A DNA stretch of 64,000 bases from Paramarasmius palmivorus (lineage: Eukaryota; Basidiomycota; Agaricomycetes; Agaricales; Marasmiaceae). The DNA lies in NCBI GenBank assembly GCA_037176845.1, contig JAYKXP010000075.1, positions 1 through 64,000 of the forward strand, read 5' to 3'. The position numbers were made by a program, and so were the translations under genes. Numbering within the stretch: position 1 is the stretch's first letter; every line of letters starts with the position of its first letter. Positions 35,864 to 45,559 of this stretch are shown piece after piece. The notes below the pieces were generated by a model, which was not told where the DNA came from, made no database searches, and was given only the letters and a program-made list of their open reading frames with translations.

Positions 35864-37219
35864 CCACAGTAATCGATAACGGGTGTGTACCAGCACTTGG
35901 CAACAACCTTTCAGATTTCCATCCGACACTACTGGGAATGAAGTTATTGAACACCGTGCACGATCTCGATGATAACGAATATGTGGCTGAGGACTCTCGT
36001 CCTCGCTCATCTCATCGACATACCTTCAGTTAACACAACCCCGCCCAGCTGAGGTATGTGTTCCGCAAAAGGAAAGGAGGACCGAAGAGTAACAATTGCT
36101 TACTTCCGGGTCAAGCGCTTAAACGTAGCTGTTAGCGCTTGACCCGACCTCATCCTGCCGGCGATTTTCCGTTTACTTCATGCTCGAGCATAGGCGCTGA
36201 GGTCTTTGCTTTTCCGACTCCCATCATCAAGACGGTTGGGGAACGTCAGATGCCTTTCGTATGGATCAGTGATAGATACACTATCCGCACCTTCGATAAG
36301 TGCTTGTTAGCGTATCAGGTCCTCACAACGCTTCCCGTGGAAATAGTCACCGTAGTGCCGTGGCCGTCGATGATCAATGCATTGCCCACCAAATGAATAC
36401 CAAGCTGGAAGACCAATGGCCCGCGGATCAAGTATAAAACTGGAGGACCTGTCCTTCCTCCTCGCCTGGGCCTCCGCATGCAACGAAAAGAAAAGGGAAG
36501 CCTGAGTCTTGTCAGAACCCAGTTCTGGCTCAAAAAACTCGGTTAGATGGAATAATCCGACTCCCAAAGCATCGAATAAGACACCTTTCCGGTTGAATTG
36601 TTAACCGAGAGTGATTCAAACAAAGTCGCAACGAGTTCGCCAACCTCTCTAGTCAACCGATACACACCTGGAACCTGGCGCGTGTAGGTCGTAAATGGCG
36701 CGAAATCGCTTTCGCAACATCCCGAATTTATGGACCGAGTATCATTATCAAGTGACCTCCCAGTTTCCAGCCACACATCCGACATCAGTAAGATTTACAC
36801 GTCACGTCTTTACCGACGACATCGAATAACCGTCTAGGTGCAACTGTGCCACTTGCAAAGAACAAACTGGCCGTTCTATCAAAGTCCATATCGATGTGTG
36901 CACTCGCGGAATGCCGGCGTACTCCCAGATGCTATCAAACGCTCATCACGGGAACCCAAACCCCAAAACTGGACGTCGTTAGATTTCCAATTTCTGTCGA
37001 TCTCCTCAGGACTCGTCGTCTATCTTGTACCTGTCCCCTGGCCGTGTCGCTGCCACGCCCATGTACCATAACCTCGCACGCGTAGACGCTCTCCGGTCCA
37101 ATGAACGCGAATAAGGCAGTCACGACCTGTTGTTCACTGATATCGGCTCACTGCATCTGGAGGCTCGTGAAGTGACGCAACTGAGGTGAACAACAAAACC
37201 TTTGCTGGATGAACTCAGG
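35864..37219. other. No supported gene
   Basis: Some minus-strand frames at 36.3-36.8 kb are open for 70-86 codons, with text such as GNALIIDGHGTTVTISTG that looks protein-like. No start, splice pattern or family could be established. They may be relics. Confidence 0.35.
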
Positions 37220-37292
37220 CTGCCCGGGTGAGGTTCGAACTCACCACCTTCCGATACAACTCGGATGCTGGAACCGACTCAGCCATGGGCAG
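37220..37292 (-). tRNA. tRNA-like gene, 73 nt, identity uncertain
   Basis: Acceptor CTGCCCA/CGGGCAG pairs 6 of 7. The D stem GCTG/CAGC is intact and the T arm GTGAGTTCGAACCTCAC is perfect. The anticodon stem pairs best as TCCGA/TCGGA, which leaves a six-base loop GTTGTA. The four-pair alternative leaves eight bases. No standard anticodon loop is possible, so this is a mutated or inactive tRNA. Confidence 0.5.
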
Positions 37293-38901
37293 ATGCTATA
37301 GATAACGTGGAGCTCCATCACACAATCACAATTGGCGTAATTAGAAGCTGGGCTCCCCACTCCTTGCTTTTGCTTTTGCTTTTGACCTCGTCCTTCTCAT
37401 CGTCGCTTCCATAGGCTCAGAGTATGCTCTAAGACTTCTTCCTGCGTTTTTCTCACCGTGATCTGACTGATCCTTTGATTCATAGCCTCCACGTCCCCAT
37501 CAATCGTTCGTCGCCTTTCCGTTGTGATCATAACCTATGCCGACCACAACGTTAGCCTGTACCCTAACTAACACGAAGGAGAAACTCGACATTGCTGCTC
37601 TCTAGTTCCACAACTTGAAATATTCTCCTTCTGACTCCATGAACAACGCGGAAGATGGTTGATAATCTATGATACACGAGCTGAGAAGAGTTACGCGGAC
37701 GAGGTGTGTTGGTTATAGCTGTCCGTCGACGCCATGTGCTGATCTTCGTTCAAGGATCCCATTCCTTTATCCCCCTCCAACTCGTCACCGTTCCCCAGAG
37801 CCAACGTCTGTCCCCGCCATGTTTGTATTCGTTCAAATGTCACCTGAATTCAGTCTCTTTACATGTTCCCTGCACTTGCTTCAACGCAGAGCTCAAATCA
37901 AATTGAAATCGGCGCTTGTACAATCCTCTAGGATCCAAATTCTTCGCCACGCATGTCTAAATCAACACTTTGTACCGCCGCTTCGATTGGAACCGATTTG
38001 GTACATTCAACGTACGTCTCTCAGCCCTTATCTTCTTCACAGAGGTTAACTCGTGTTGCTTATTTCTTTTCAAAGGAACATTCTCCGCATAGATCCTTAC
38101 CCAGAATCTCCCAACCCTATGGAGATTGATGTCGGGATTACCTCTCTTCCTCAAGCTCGGCTGGGCGGAAAAACGAGTTGACTCTCTTTGAGTACTCTCC
38201 CCGCCGGATGATTTGTCGTCCGCATTAGCGATACAACATATCCTAATGCCTGGAGGGTGCGTTGGTCTAATTTCTCTATCGATGTCTAAGGCTGATACGT
38301 ACCCTCTCGTTCAAGGTTCCTACAGTACTTCCTCCACTCTCATTTTACCTGGGCAATCATAACACCCAACGTGCAAGGTACGTCTTCAACTTCCCGTTAA
38401 CCTGGATCCCTCTTTCCGAGAAACGACTCAGACAAAGCACGTTTATTTCAATACGCGAGTGGAATTGCTCATGTATATTCTTAGCCTGTCGAGTAATACC
38501 ACGCGCTGGTTAGATGGTCTACTTCCGCTGCTTCTGATAATTAAAAAACGTGTATTCAATGTGTGTCCCTACAATCTTGCTTCTTTCTCCACTCGCTCAC
38601 CTCTCCAATCGCTCACCGTAGGATCTTTCGCCATCGACACCGATCTTTACCTTTGGTTATCAGACCTATGACGCGCGGTGTGTATGTTGCTATGTTTCGG
38701 TCTCTCCTCTTTCTCTACATCACTGCATCCTTGATCGGAGTAGTCGAGCATTTGTGCGTATAAGCAATGAAAACGTAAAACGTTATGTATGTACAATTCA
38801 ATATCCAATGTACTACAATCATGATTACGCGCAAAATTTATGACGTTCATGTAACCTGAGAACCATTTTAAGGGACAAAAGGAAACTGAAGAGGGGATAT
38901 T
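37293..38901. repeat. Segment related to 45.9-47.4 kb
   Basis: Collinear matches include CTCACCGTGATCTGACT, a CATAGCCTCCACG / CATCAATCGT block and CACGCGCTG near 38505, matched at 45970, 46010 and 47325. This is a diverged member of the tRNA-carrying duplicated segments. A short CTTTTG run lies at 37363-37385. No gene is supported. Confidence 0.55.
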
Positions 38902-38994
38902 TCCGTTACAGGGATTGAACCCTGAGCTATCGCTCTTACACCAGCTGACATCCCTGATGAAAGGCGATAATGTTAGCCACTACACTACAACGGA
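38902..38994 (-). tRNA. tRNA-Glu(UUC) with ~23-nt intron
   Basis: 5' TCCGTTGTAGTGTAGTGG, anticodon stem ATCGC/GCGAT, loop CTTTCA followed by the intron, T arm CAGGGTTCAATCCCTG perfect. The acceptor pairs with one G-T wobble. A TTTT run lies about 30 nt downstream. It is the only UUC member among the Glu copies here. Confidence 0.8.
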
Positions 38995-39666
38995 CGGAGT
39001 AGCGTCGGTTCTTCTTGATTATGATTGGGGGTTTGTTAAGTGAATACAGAATCAAACGTGGGAGAAGAGAGAAGTCTGGAGTACAACGCGTGTGGGTTCG
39101 CCTCGTCCCTTTCCTTTACCACTCATATTGCCCTACAAACGTTAGGCCGTACACTAACACGAAAGAACTCGTCACCTGTCTTTCCCTTTGCGATACCAGG
39201 ACTACAACCAGCCCTGAAAATGATCCAGGAATATCAGTAGCTAAGGGGAAGAGTACGGTGCGCTGATCACAGTTGGCCTTCGATGATGCCTCGCGCTGAT
39301 CTACTCTTCCAGACCTCGAATGGAACCTTCAACGTTCAACTCTTACCTACCGTTCCCCAAGAACGTCTGTTTATCAGGCGTCGTTTCAAGCTGACCCGTA
39401 TCTTCTGTTCGAGCAAGAACGACTACCTTCCCCCTTCTTTGGCGCATACCAGCGCTTTAGATCCCTGGAGCCACGAAAGGTCAAATAAGCGGCCAAGGTA
39501 AGCTCTTAGTCTTACTCGCCTGAGCCCCTACAATATGTAGGCAAAGTAATGGACTCTCTAATTTGTGATGACTTTCGAGCGCTATACGAGTAAAATAGTG
39601 GCTGGATTTAAAATACATTACACAACCGAGCACACGATCCATCATGAGCTAGTGGAACTTCTGCCC
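38995..39666. other. No supported gene
   Basis: Short plus-strand frames of up to 83 codons without family features. Nothing else was recognised. Confidence 0.4.
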
Positions 39667-40077
39667 TCATTTCACCAGCAATACCTCGTTCCCAGAACCT
39701 TCCGAACTATTACTCACTTTCAGTACCATGCCAGACTGAGCAAGTACCTTCAACTTCTCGAAGGACGTCGCACCTTGAAAAAATAAGGAGCCAGACAGAA
39801 GGGTTCCTACTCTCGATTTCAACACGGCTGCCACTTCTGAATAGTAACGATCCCAAGGTGATACCGACGGATACGATCTCGGAAAGTGTAAAAAACATAT
39901 TTTAGTGTTGTCTGTGAGGCCATCATTAGAATATCGTCCATGACAGCAGAAAATACATACCTTTGGATTCAGAAGAGACCTCACCGATCTAGATGTAAGG
40001 GTACTCCATGCGCGAGATGATCTAGTAGCTCGAATTGCATGTCTTAGCCGCGGTCCTAGCCGAAGTAGATGAAGAAC

Positions 40078-40082
40078 CTCCG
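40078..40082. repeat. Target-site duplication CTCCG, left copy
   Basis: It directly abuts the TGTAAGG LTR end and is matched by CTCCG at 43649-43653. Five bp is the usual duplication for Ty3/gypsy-type integrases. Confidence 0.9.
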
Positions 40083-40317
40083 TGTAAGGCGTCTTGTACG
40101 CCGCTGAATCTCGACTACTCGAGAAAGGAAACAGACGAGGCCCTGAGGCCGAGAGAGCACGACCAACGTGGATTCGTGTACGGAGTAGACAAGATACAGG
40201 TGAGATGAGGTAACTACGGCCGAGACGGCTTTATATAGTCGAGGACGTAGGTAAATAAGTGCAAGCAGATAAGTGATAAGAAAGGAAGATAAACCGAAAA
40301 TGGGTGGGCGCCTTACA
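40083..40317 (-). repeat. 3' LTR of the gag-only retrotransposon
   Basis: 235 bp with 9-bp inverted ends TGTAAGGCG/CGCCTTACA. By eye it is identical to the LTR at 43414-43648. It is the 3' LTR because gag runs on the minus strand. Confidence 0.93.
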
Positions 40318-40329
40318 TCCTCCCCGGCC
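40318..40329 (-). other. Candidate polypurine tract
   Basis: On the minus strand GGCCGGGGAGGA lies immediately before the 3' LTR, where the plus-strand primer is expected. Confidence 0.6.
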
Positions 40330-40695
40330 AAATCGCCAACGGGGTCGCGATTTCTAAAGTATCGAGTAAAGTAAAGCACAGGGAAGATGAAGAAAATTAG
40401 AATGGATGTAATTAAGGGTGATAAAGTGATTGAGAGGGGTGTGCTTTGTGGTTTTCCAATAGGATTATGTGTGGGGCATAGGATGATGAAGGGCAGCGAC
40501 GAGCATGCTGGGCATGGACATGGTGTTGGTTTGGTAGCGGGAGAGAAAGGATGATTGTGATGATGCGGGGATTTTTATCGGCTTGGGGGGTATGATGTGA
40601 CGGACATTACTGCTTTTCCAACGATAGTTGGATACAGGTTACACCAATGAGGTGCATAGTGATGGTGGGTGGCTTGGGACAATAGCCCTGCAGTA

Positions 40696-43251
40696 TTAGT
40701 TGGAAGATGTCTCGTCAGAAGAGGGGTAGTTGTCATCAAAGACGGATAGTTCTTCACGGATAGCCCCATGTGCCTCATCCGCAGATGCATCAATGAGCTC
40801 ATCAGAGAAGAGCTCTACCCGGTACGGGTCTCCGCTTTCCGAACTGGTGGTATCGTCCTCGACAATAGCAGCAAGTCGGGGTGCGCCAGCGACATATTTT
40901 TCGCAAGCTTTGTCATTCATGAAATGCCCTTTCTTTCCACATGCAAAGCAAGCACCCTCGGAGTTTTTGTACGTCAAACGAACACGTTTGGTGACTTCGC
41001 TTTGGCCAGTGGTAGCCTTGGATGATGAAGCAGGTTGCTTCTCCTCTCGGCGGCTCGTGGGGCGTTCCACCTTTGCCTGGAGGACTGTTTGGGACCGGAG
41101 CCGGACACTGGCTGGGTACATGTTATTGGCATTCCATCCTTTTTCAAGGGAAAGTGCTTTCTGCATGATCTCGTTGACTGAATTATCTTCAGGAGTCATG
41201 CCGGCATGTCCAAGCTGAACACGCATCTCTTGAGGTAGACGGCGGACAATTGCAACCTTGAACTTGTTGAGCGACGGAGGCTCTGGCATACGTTTTGCAC
41301 AAAGATGAAGTTCAGCGAAGAGTCTTCGAGCGCCACCTTCAGGACAGTATGTGATAGACTTGAATACTCGCTTCATCTCGTGAAGGGTGTCTTGAAGGAT
41401 GAAACGATTGAAAAGGCCACGAAACACTTCCATGAAGGTATAGTCGTGTTCACGGTAATCTCCTCCTGAGTAGTATGTTGAAGGAACTTCATCGATGATT
41501 TCATCGAACCATGATTTGGCTGTGCCAACAAGGTTAGCGCCAAGAAGAATAGTACGGTTTGCGTCCTCATTAGTGATTGCCCATATACCATCATCGTCTT
41601 GAATACGGGGTGGTCCAGTGAGTCCAAGGACTCTGCAACGTTCTATAAGTCCGCGAAGGAAGGTGTCCAGTGCAAGGACACTACATTCACCGTCATATGA
41701 GGTGAGCTTTGGCATGGAGTTGACAAGTTCTCTGCGTGCCTTGGGATCATTGATTATGCCACGCTTCTGATATAGCCTGTACTCAATGCGATCTGCAAAA
41801 GTTCCAAATACGCGATCTCGTAGAGGGATGTTGGGGTCGTAGTCCAGAGCACGGTAATCAAAATATTCTTCACCAGGTAAACGTTCGTTACTGGGCGGTA
41901 TAACTCCAAATGGTGTTCTACGCTCTTGGAAGACGGCAGTGGGTCGATGGGGTGCGTTATTCCCAGAACGACGGGAGTTTGATGTGTGATGACTATGACC
42001 ATCATTTGGTGGCTCAGATGGATCATCTGGTGGTCCAGGTGGACGAGGTAAAAGCCTTGATGGAGGACGAGAGTTGCGATCATTCTGGTTGTGTCGAGGT
42101 GGTTCGTGACGATCACCTCCTCGAGGGTTCGAGTTTCTGCCGGAGTCACTTGGATCATTCGGATCACCATCATTAGGTGGAACAGGTGGAATCGGTGGGA
42201 CTGGAGGCTCAAATGGTGGAGCTGAGCTGGGGTGACCTCTAGAGCGAGGTGTTGAAGTCCTTGGGTGGCTGGGCGGTTGAGCTCGAATTGAGGCATTTGA
42301 ACCATGAAGACTTGGCGATTGATTTTCTTCAATTTTGATCTCTTCAACAGTTGACGTAGAACCTCTTCTGGAACGCGGGGCAAGAAATTGGCGAGTAACC
42401 GGCGTTTGTGATGCTGGACGAGGTGTAAACTCTGCTGGTAAGAGACCTGGGGTGGTACCAGGGACTGGTGGGCGGATAATGCGAGTACGGCCACTCTTGT
42501 TGCGGTTCAATGAACTCTTATGCTCACGGTCTCGGATATTAGCTAGAACGTGGCCTGGAAGCTGTCTCTGAGGGACTGATGGAGTGTACTCATGGGGTGG
42601 TATTGACCACGACTGACGGCGGAAGGCATTTTGGCGTGCCTGAAAGTCTTGAAGAGATTCACCGGGACGACGCCCAGCAGAAAGCTGGTCATGGGCAGCA
42701 GAAATGTTTGGATCCACATAATTAACATCTTCACGGGGCGGTGCAGGTGTATGAGGGGTAGCATGGGCACGGTGGCCATTATATTCATTGAAAGCGGTAT
42801 GTACATCTTCGACGGCAGGTCTTGTAGCATATCTGGCATCTTCATGTAACGCCACGTAGGCGGATTCCAATGATGAACGGGATTGTCGACTCGGCGACGG
42901 TGACGGCGAAGGCTGATGGCTTGATTGTGCGTCTTCGAGGGCACGGTCACGTAGGTTGTACGTCTTGTTCAATTCCCGTTTGATGGCATAATAACGTGCT
43001 CGCAAGGAAGCAATAGCCTCTTCTGGCTGACGACCATTCTTCGCGATGCGGATTTCATAACGTGCATCTTCGAGTAAATCCTTGAGCTCGTGAATACGGT
43101 TCTTGATGGCTTCAGGGACTTTCGGGTTCGACTTTTGAGTCGAGCGGGAGCGGGAGGTATGAATAGAGAGGCTGGAGTGTGAACGAGGTGGAATGAGACG
43201 AGGTTCCTCGTCGTCGGAAGCGTTCGGAGCTGTCTTCGAGTGCGTCGACAT
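40696..43251 (-). CDS. Gag-like polyprotein of the LTR element
   Basis: A single open frame of 851 aa. Residues about 43-108 are charged and probably coiled coil (AIKNRIHELKDLLEDARYEI and following). A long Pro/Ser/Arg-rich low-complexity region follows to about 450. A Ty3/gypsy-type gag capsid region runs roughly from 530 to 730, with DTFLRGLIERC, LVGTAKSWFDE and FNRFILQDTLHEMKRVF. A zinc knuckle has C768, C771, H776 and C783, a CX2CX4HX6C variant of the usual CX2CX4HX4C. An acidic C-terminal tail follows. The role is particle assembly and RNA packaging. The absence of pol in any frame before the 3' LTR defines the element as non-autonomous. Confidence 0.9.
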   Translation of the reverse strand: MSTHSKTAPNASDDEEPRLIPPRSHSSLSIHTSRSRSTQKSNPKVPEAIKNRIHELKDLLEDARYEIRIAKNGRQPEEAIASLRARYYAIKRELNKTYNLRDRALEDAQSSHQPSPSPSPSRQSRSSLESAYVALHEDARYATRPAVEDVHTAFNEYNGHRAHATPHTPAPPREDVNYVDPNISAAHDQLSAGRRPGESLQDFQARQNAFRRQSWSIPPHEYTPSVPQRQLPGHVLANIRDREHKSSLNRNKSGRTRIIRPPVPGTTPGLLPAEFTPRPASQTPVTRQFLAPRSRRGSTSTVEEIKIEENQSPSLHGSNASIRAQPPSHPRTSTPRSRGHPSSAPPFEPPVPPIPPVPPNDGDPNDPSDSGRNSNPRGGDRHEPPRHNQNDRNSRPPSRLLPRPPGPPDDPSEPPNDGHSHHTSNSRRSGNNAPHRPTAVFQERRTPFGVIPPSNERLPGEEYFDYRALDYDPNIPLRDRVFGTFADRIEYRLYQKRGIINDPKARRELVNSMPKLTSYDGECSVLALDTFLRGLIERCRVLGLTGPPRIQDDDGIWAITNEDANRTILLGANLVGTAKSWFDEIIDEVPSTYYSGGDYREHDYTFMEVFRGLFNRFILQDTLHEMKRVFKSITYCPEGGARRLFAELHLCAKRMPEPPSLNKFKVAIVRRLPQEMRVQLGHAGMTPEDNSVNEIMQKALSLEKGWNANNMYPASVRLRSQTVLQAKVERPTSRREEKQPASSSKATTGQSEVTKRVRLTYKNSEGACFACGKKGHFMNDKACEKYVAGAPRLAAIVEDDTTSSESGDPYRVELFSDELIDASADEAHGAIREELSVFDDNYPSSDETSSN

Positions 43252-43413
43252 TGCGGGGAACAGTGAGAAAGGGCGAAAAAAATTCCTTGACGGGTTCTTG
43301 GCCTATTGCCGAATCCGGACGAAAAGCTGTTGAGCTTCGGGAGTTTGCGACGAGCGCGGAAAGCTGGTCCTGATGACGAGCGTACACCAATCTTGTATTG
43401 ATGCTCAAAAAAA

Positions 43414-43648
43414 TGTAAGGCGTCTTGTACGCCGCTGAATCTCGACTACTCGAGAAAGGAAACAGACGAGGCCCTGAGGCCGAGAGAGCACGACCAACGT
43501 GGATTCGTGTACGGAGTAGACAAGATACAGGTGAGATGAGGTAACTACGGCCGAGACGGCTTTATATAGTCGAGGACGTAGGTAAATAAGTGCAAGCAGA
43601 TAAGTGATAAGAAAGGAAGATAAACCGAAAATGGGTGGGCGCCTTACA
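43414..43648 (-). repeat. 5' LTR of the gag-only retrotransposon
   Basis: It matches the 3' LTR base for base by eye. On the minus strand a TATATAAA box (plus 43561-43568) can drive gag transcription, starting 160 bp upstream of the LTR inner end. The sequence after the LTR on the minus strand (TTTTTTTGAGCATCAATACA) does not match a primer-binding tRNA I recognise. Confidence 0.92.
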
Positions 43649-43653
43649 CTCCG
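43649..43653. repeat. Target-site duplication CTCCG, right copy
   Basis: Partner of 40078-40082. Confidence 0.9.
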
Positions 43654-44555
43654 TATCATCAAACGGCATTTCATTCAATTCGAGTATACGGAATGGTGTC
43701 GAAGATTCGCTTTGAAGCAGAAACTTCAGAACAACTTCATGTAACCGTGACCGCCCTTCACATTGTAGCTCGTGTGTGGTACCGCTGGATTCCAGAACAA
43801 GCGATTGCAACGAAGGCGTGTACGAGATGGTATCCAAGAGGGTTGTGGCATATTGGTATGAAAGGTGAGATTGCCGGAAGACATAACTGATCCTGAATGT
43901 GAGATATTGGAGGGCGGGGAGTGCGATTTCAAGGTGACGGCGTACTGCTTCGCACATTTCTTGTCCCAATCGAGGATTGGAATTCGCCGCATTATGTGAC
44001 ATCATGAAATATATCACTAAGCGTACAGAGACCAATGTCTTGCTGCTAAGCTTCACGATTGTGTACATAATATCGATTGGAAGGGAAAGGTTGACAGAGT
44101 TCAGACGGGACAGGAAGAAGGAACGTTCAAGGAGACGGCAGTCCGTCCATCGTGGTACATGTTTGGACATTTCGTCTCGATAAAGCGTAGTATTTCTTCA
44201 AGATGCTCCTGCGTCATGTCTTTCCAAGGCCACACTGTATCGATTTCCAACTTGCGAACTGGGAGCCTATCGGTTAACCTGTCCAAACGCTTCAGGAATG
44301 GCGAGGAGTCCTCGAAATCCCCACGAAAACGAATTGCTTCCCATAAATGACTTTTTGGATCAAGAGCGATGAAATTTTTGATCTTGGGGACCTTGGAAAA
44401 AGTGACAGGCTCAGGGGCCCAGGATTCTTCGATCTGATCGAGATGTCGATTAAATGTCTCGCACACATAGTCATGGTGTATTTGTTGCATTGAAACTAAA
44501 CCGTAGATCAAGATTCGAGGCACCTCAAAAAGGAGTAGTATAATCGAATACGCAT

Positions 44556-44635
44556 TCCGTTACAAGGACTCGAACCTGGGGCTATCGCGGGGTTTGAATG
44601 AGAGGCGATAATGTTCACCGCTACACCATAACGGA
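44556..44635 (-). tRNA. tRNA-Glu(CUC) with ~10-nt intron
   Basis: 5' TCCGTTATGGTGTAG, perfect acceptor TCCGTTA/TAACGGA-type pairing, anticodon stem ATCGC/GCGAT with loop CTCTCA and a short intron. The T arm has one mismatch (CCAGG/CCTTG). A TTTTT run lies downstream on the minus strand. It may be weakened. Confidence 0.65.
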
Positions 44636-44785
44636 TGTAGTTATGCAATTTTTCTCCTCATTGGGATGCGATAGATCGTTGGCCCGAATTCCACTTGCAA
44701 TTACCTGTACTCTTTTAGTCCGGGAGTAATGAAGATGTGTGGCTTGGAGGGGAAAAAACCAAAACATGCATTCAGCGTGGTTATG

Positions 44786-44861
44786 TCCGTCCCAGGGAAT
44801 CGAACCCTCGGCAGTCGCCTTTAATAGCTACAAATGAGCGGCGCTACTACACCATAACGGA
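44786..44861 (-). pseudogene. Decayed tRNA-Glu copy
   Basis: The 5' half TCCGTTATGGTGTAGTAG and the T arm AGGGTTCGATTCCCT are kept. The anticodon arm no longer holds CTC. Confidence 0.6.
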
Positions 44862-45373
44862 GATCCACAGGTAAGGTTCGATATTGATAAGAACCTTTGG
44901 AATAATTACCGTCGGATTTGGATTATCGTGTGTGTGAAGAGGAGGGAAGAAGCCTAGTTTGAAATAGAATCGGATAGGTTCAGCCTTGTCTATTCAGCAC
45001 AGATAGCATAGCGTCTATCTCAAAGTTTCTTGTCCGATAGTGGTCGAAGTTAGCACGAATTCTCGACTTCTGTGGCAGATAAGACACAGAAAGGAAGGAC
45101 AGCTTGTTCGACGGTATGTTGGCTCACTGTCTCCCCTTCTAGAACGCCTCTAATTCCATCGCTCTAGACAAGTAGGATAGGATGTACTGATTCACGTCTT
45201 CAAGACTCGGATTACCCACACTTCCTCTCAACAGGTATCCTTCTCAACTAAGAGAGCGATATACGATGTAAAAAATGGCCATCGATGTAAAATAGTCTAT
45301 GAATGTTACGCCACTGTTCCCCGCATTGGGTTGAACGTCTAGGACAGAAGTGAGAGACAAAAACAGCCGAAGA

Positions 45374-45471
45374 GCCCACCGCGAGGGTCAAGCTCGCAGC
45401 CTTCAGATACTTAAAGCCTTCTCCGCTTTCCCATAAGAGTCTAGTGCTCCATCCGATTGAACTATGCGGGC
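45374..45471 (-). pseudogene. tRNA-Lys(CUU) copy with intron, slightly decayed
   Basis: It follows the intact Lys copies at 52520 and 54996, but the acceptor start reads GCCCGCA, the anticodon stem has a mismatch (CTAGA/TCTGA) and the T-loop consensus is GCTTGA. The CTCTTA loop and intron remain. Confidence 0.6.
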
Positions 45472-45559
45472 GATGGTGGTTTTTAAAGGCGCGTCCACCC
45501 TCGGCAATCGACATAGCGCTGATAACCTCCCTGTACGCGTCTTCTTTTGCTCGACACGA

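Larger units (their letters stand above)
40083..43648 (-). mobile_element. Non-autonomous, gag-only LTR retrotransposon (TR-GAG-like)
   Basis: Two 235-bp LTRs, identical as far as I can read, start TGTAAGGCG and end CGCCTTACA and enclose a single 851-codon gag frame. There is no protease, reverse transcriptase, RNase H or integrase. The whole element is about 3.57 kb and is flanked by the duplication CTCCG. Identical LTRs and a perfect duplication indicate recent insertion. Movement must depend on enzymes from an autonomous relative elsewhere in the genome. Confidence 0.92.
39667..44523 (-). pseudogene. Host gene of F-box/LRR-like type, split by an LTR retrotransposon
   Basis: The 5' part on the minus strand (about 44523 to 43649) encodes text such as VRKLEIDTVWPWKDMTQEHL, then ALPALQYLTFRISYVF and SLQSLVLESS, consistent with the leucine-rich part of an agaricomycete F-box-like protein. 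A frame change near 44150 may be an unrecognised intron or a lesion. The frame reaches the retrotransposon at 43649 (residues EMPFDDTE). With the 5-bp duplication counted once, it continues without a stop from 40082 to about 39963, where a GTATGT donor follows. Further 3' exons probably extend to about 39667. The gene was apparently readable at the insertion point before the element arrived. The family assignment is tentative, because no clear F-box was found at the N-terminus. Confidence 0.5.

Noticed and set aside
36307..36567. Overlapping minus-strand frames with protein-like text (GNALIIDGHG)
   Set aside because: Neither start nor exon continuation could be defined, and no family was recognised.
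41754..42494. Long antiparallel and alternate frames inside the gag region
   Set aside because: They are shadows of the 851-codon gag frame in low-complexity Pro/Ser/Arg sequence.
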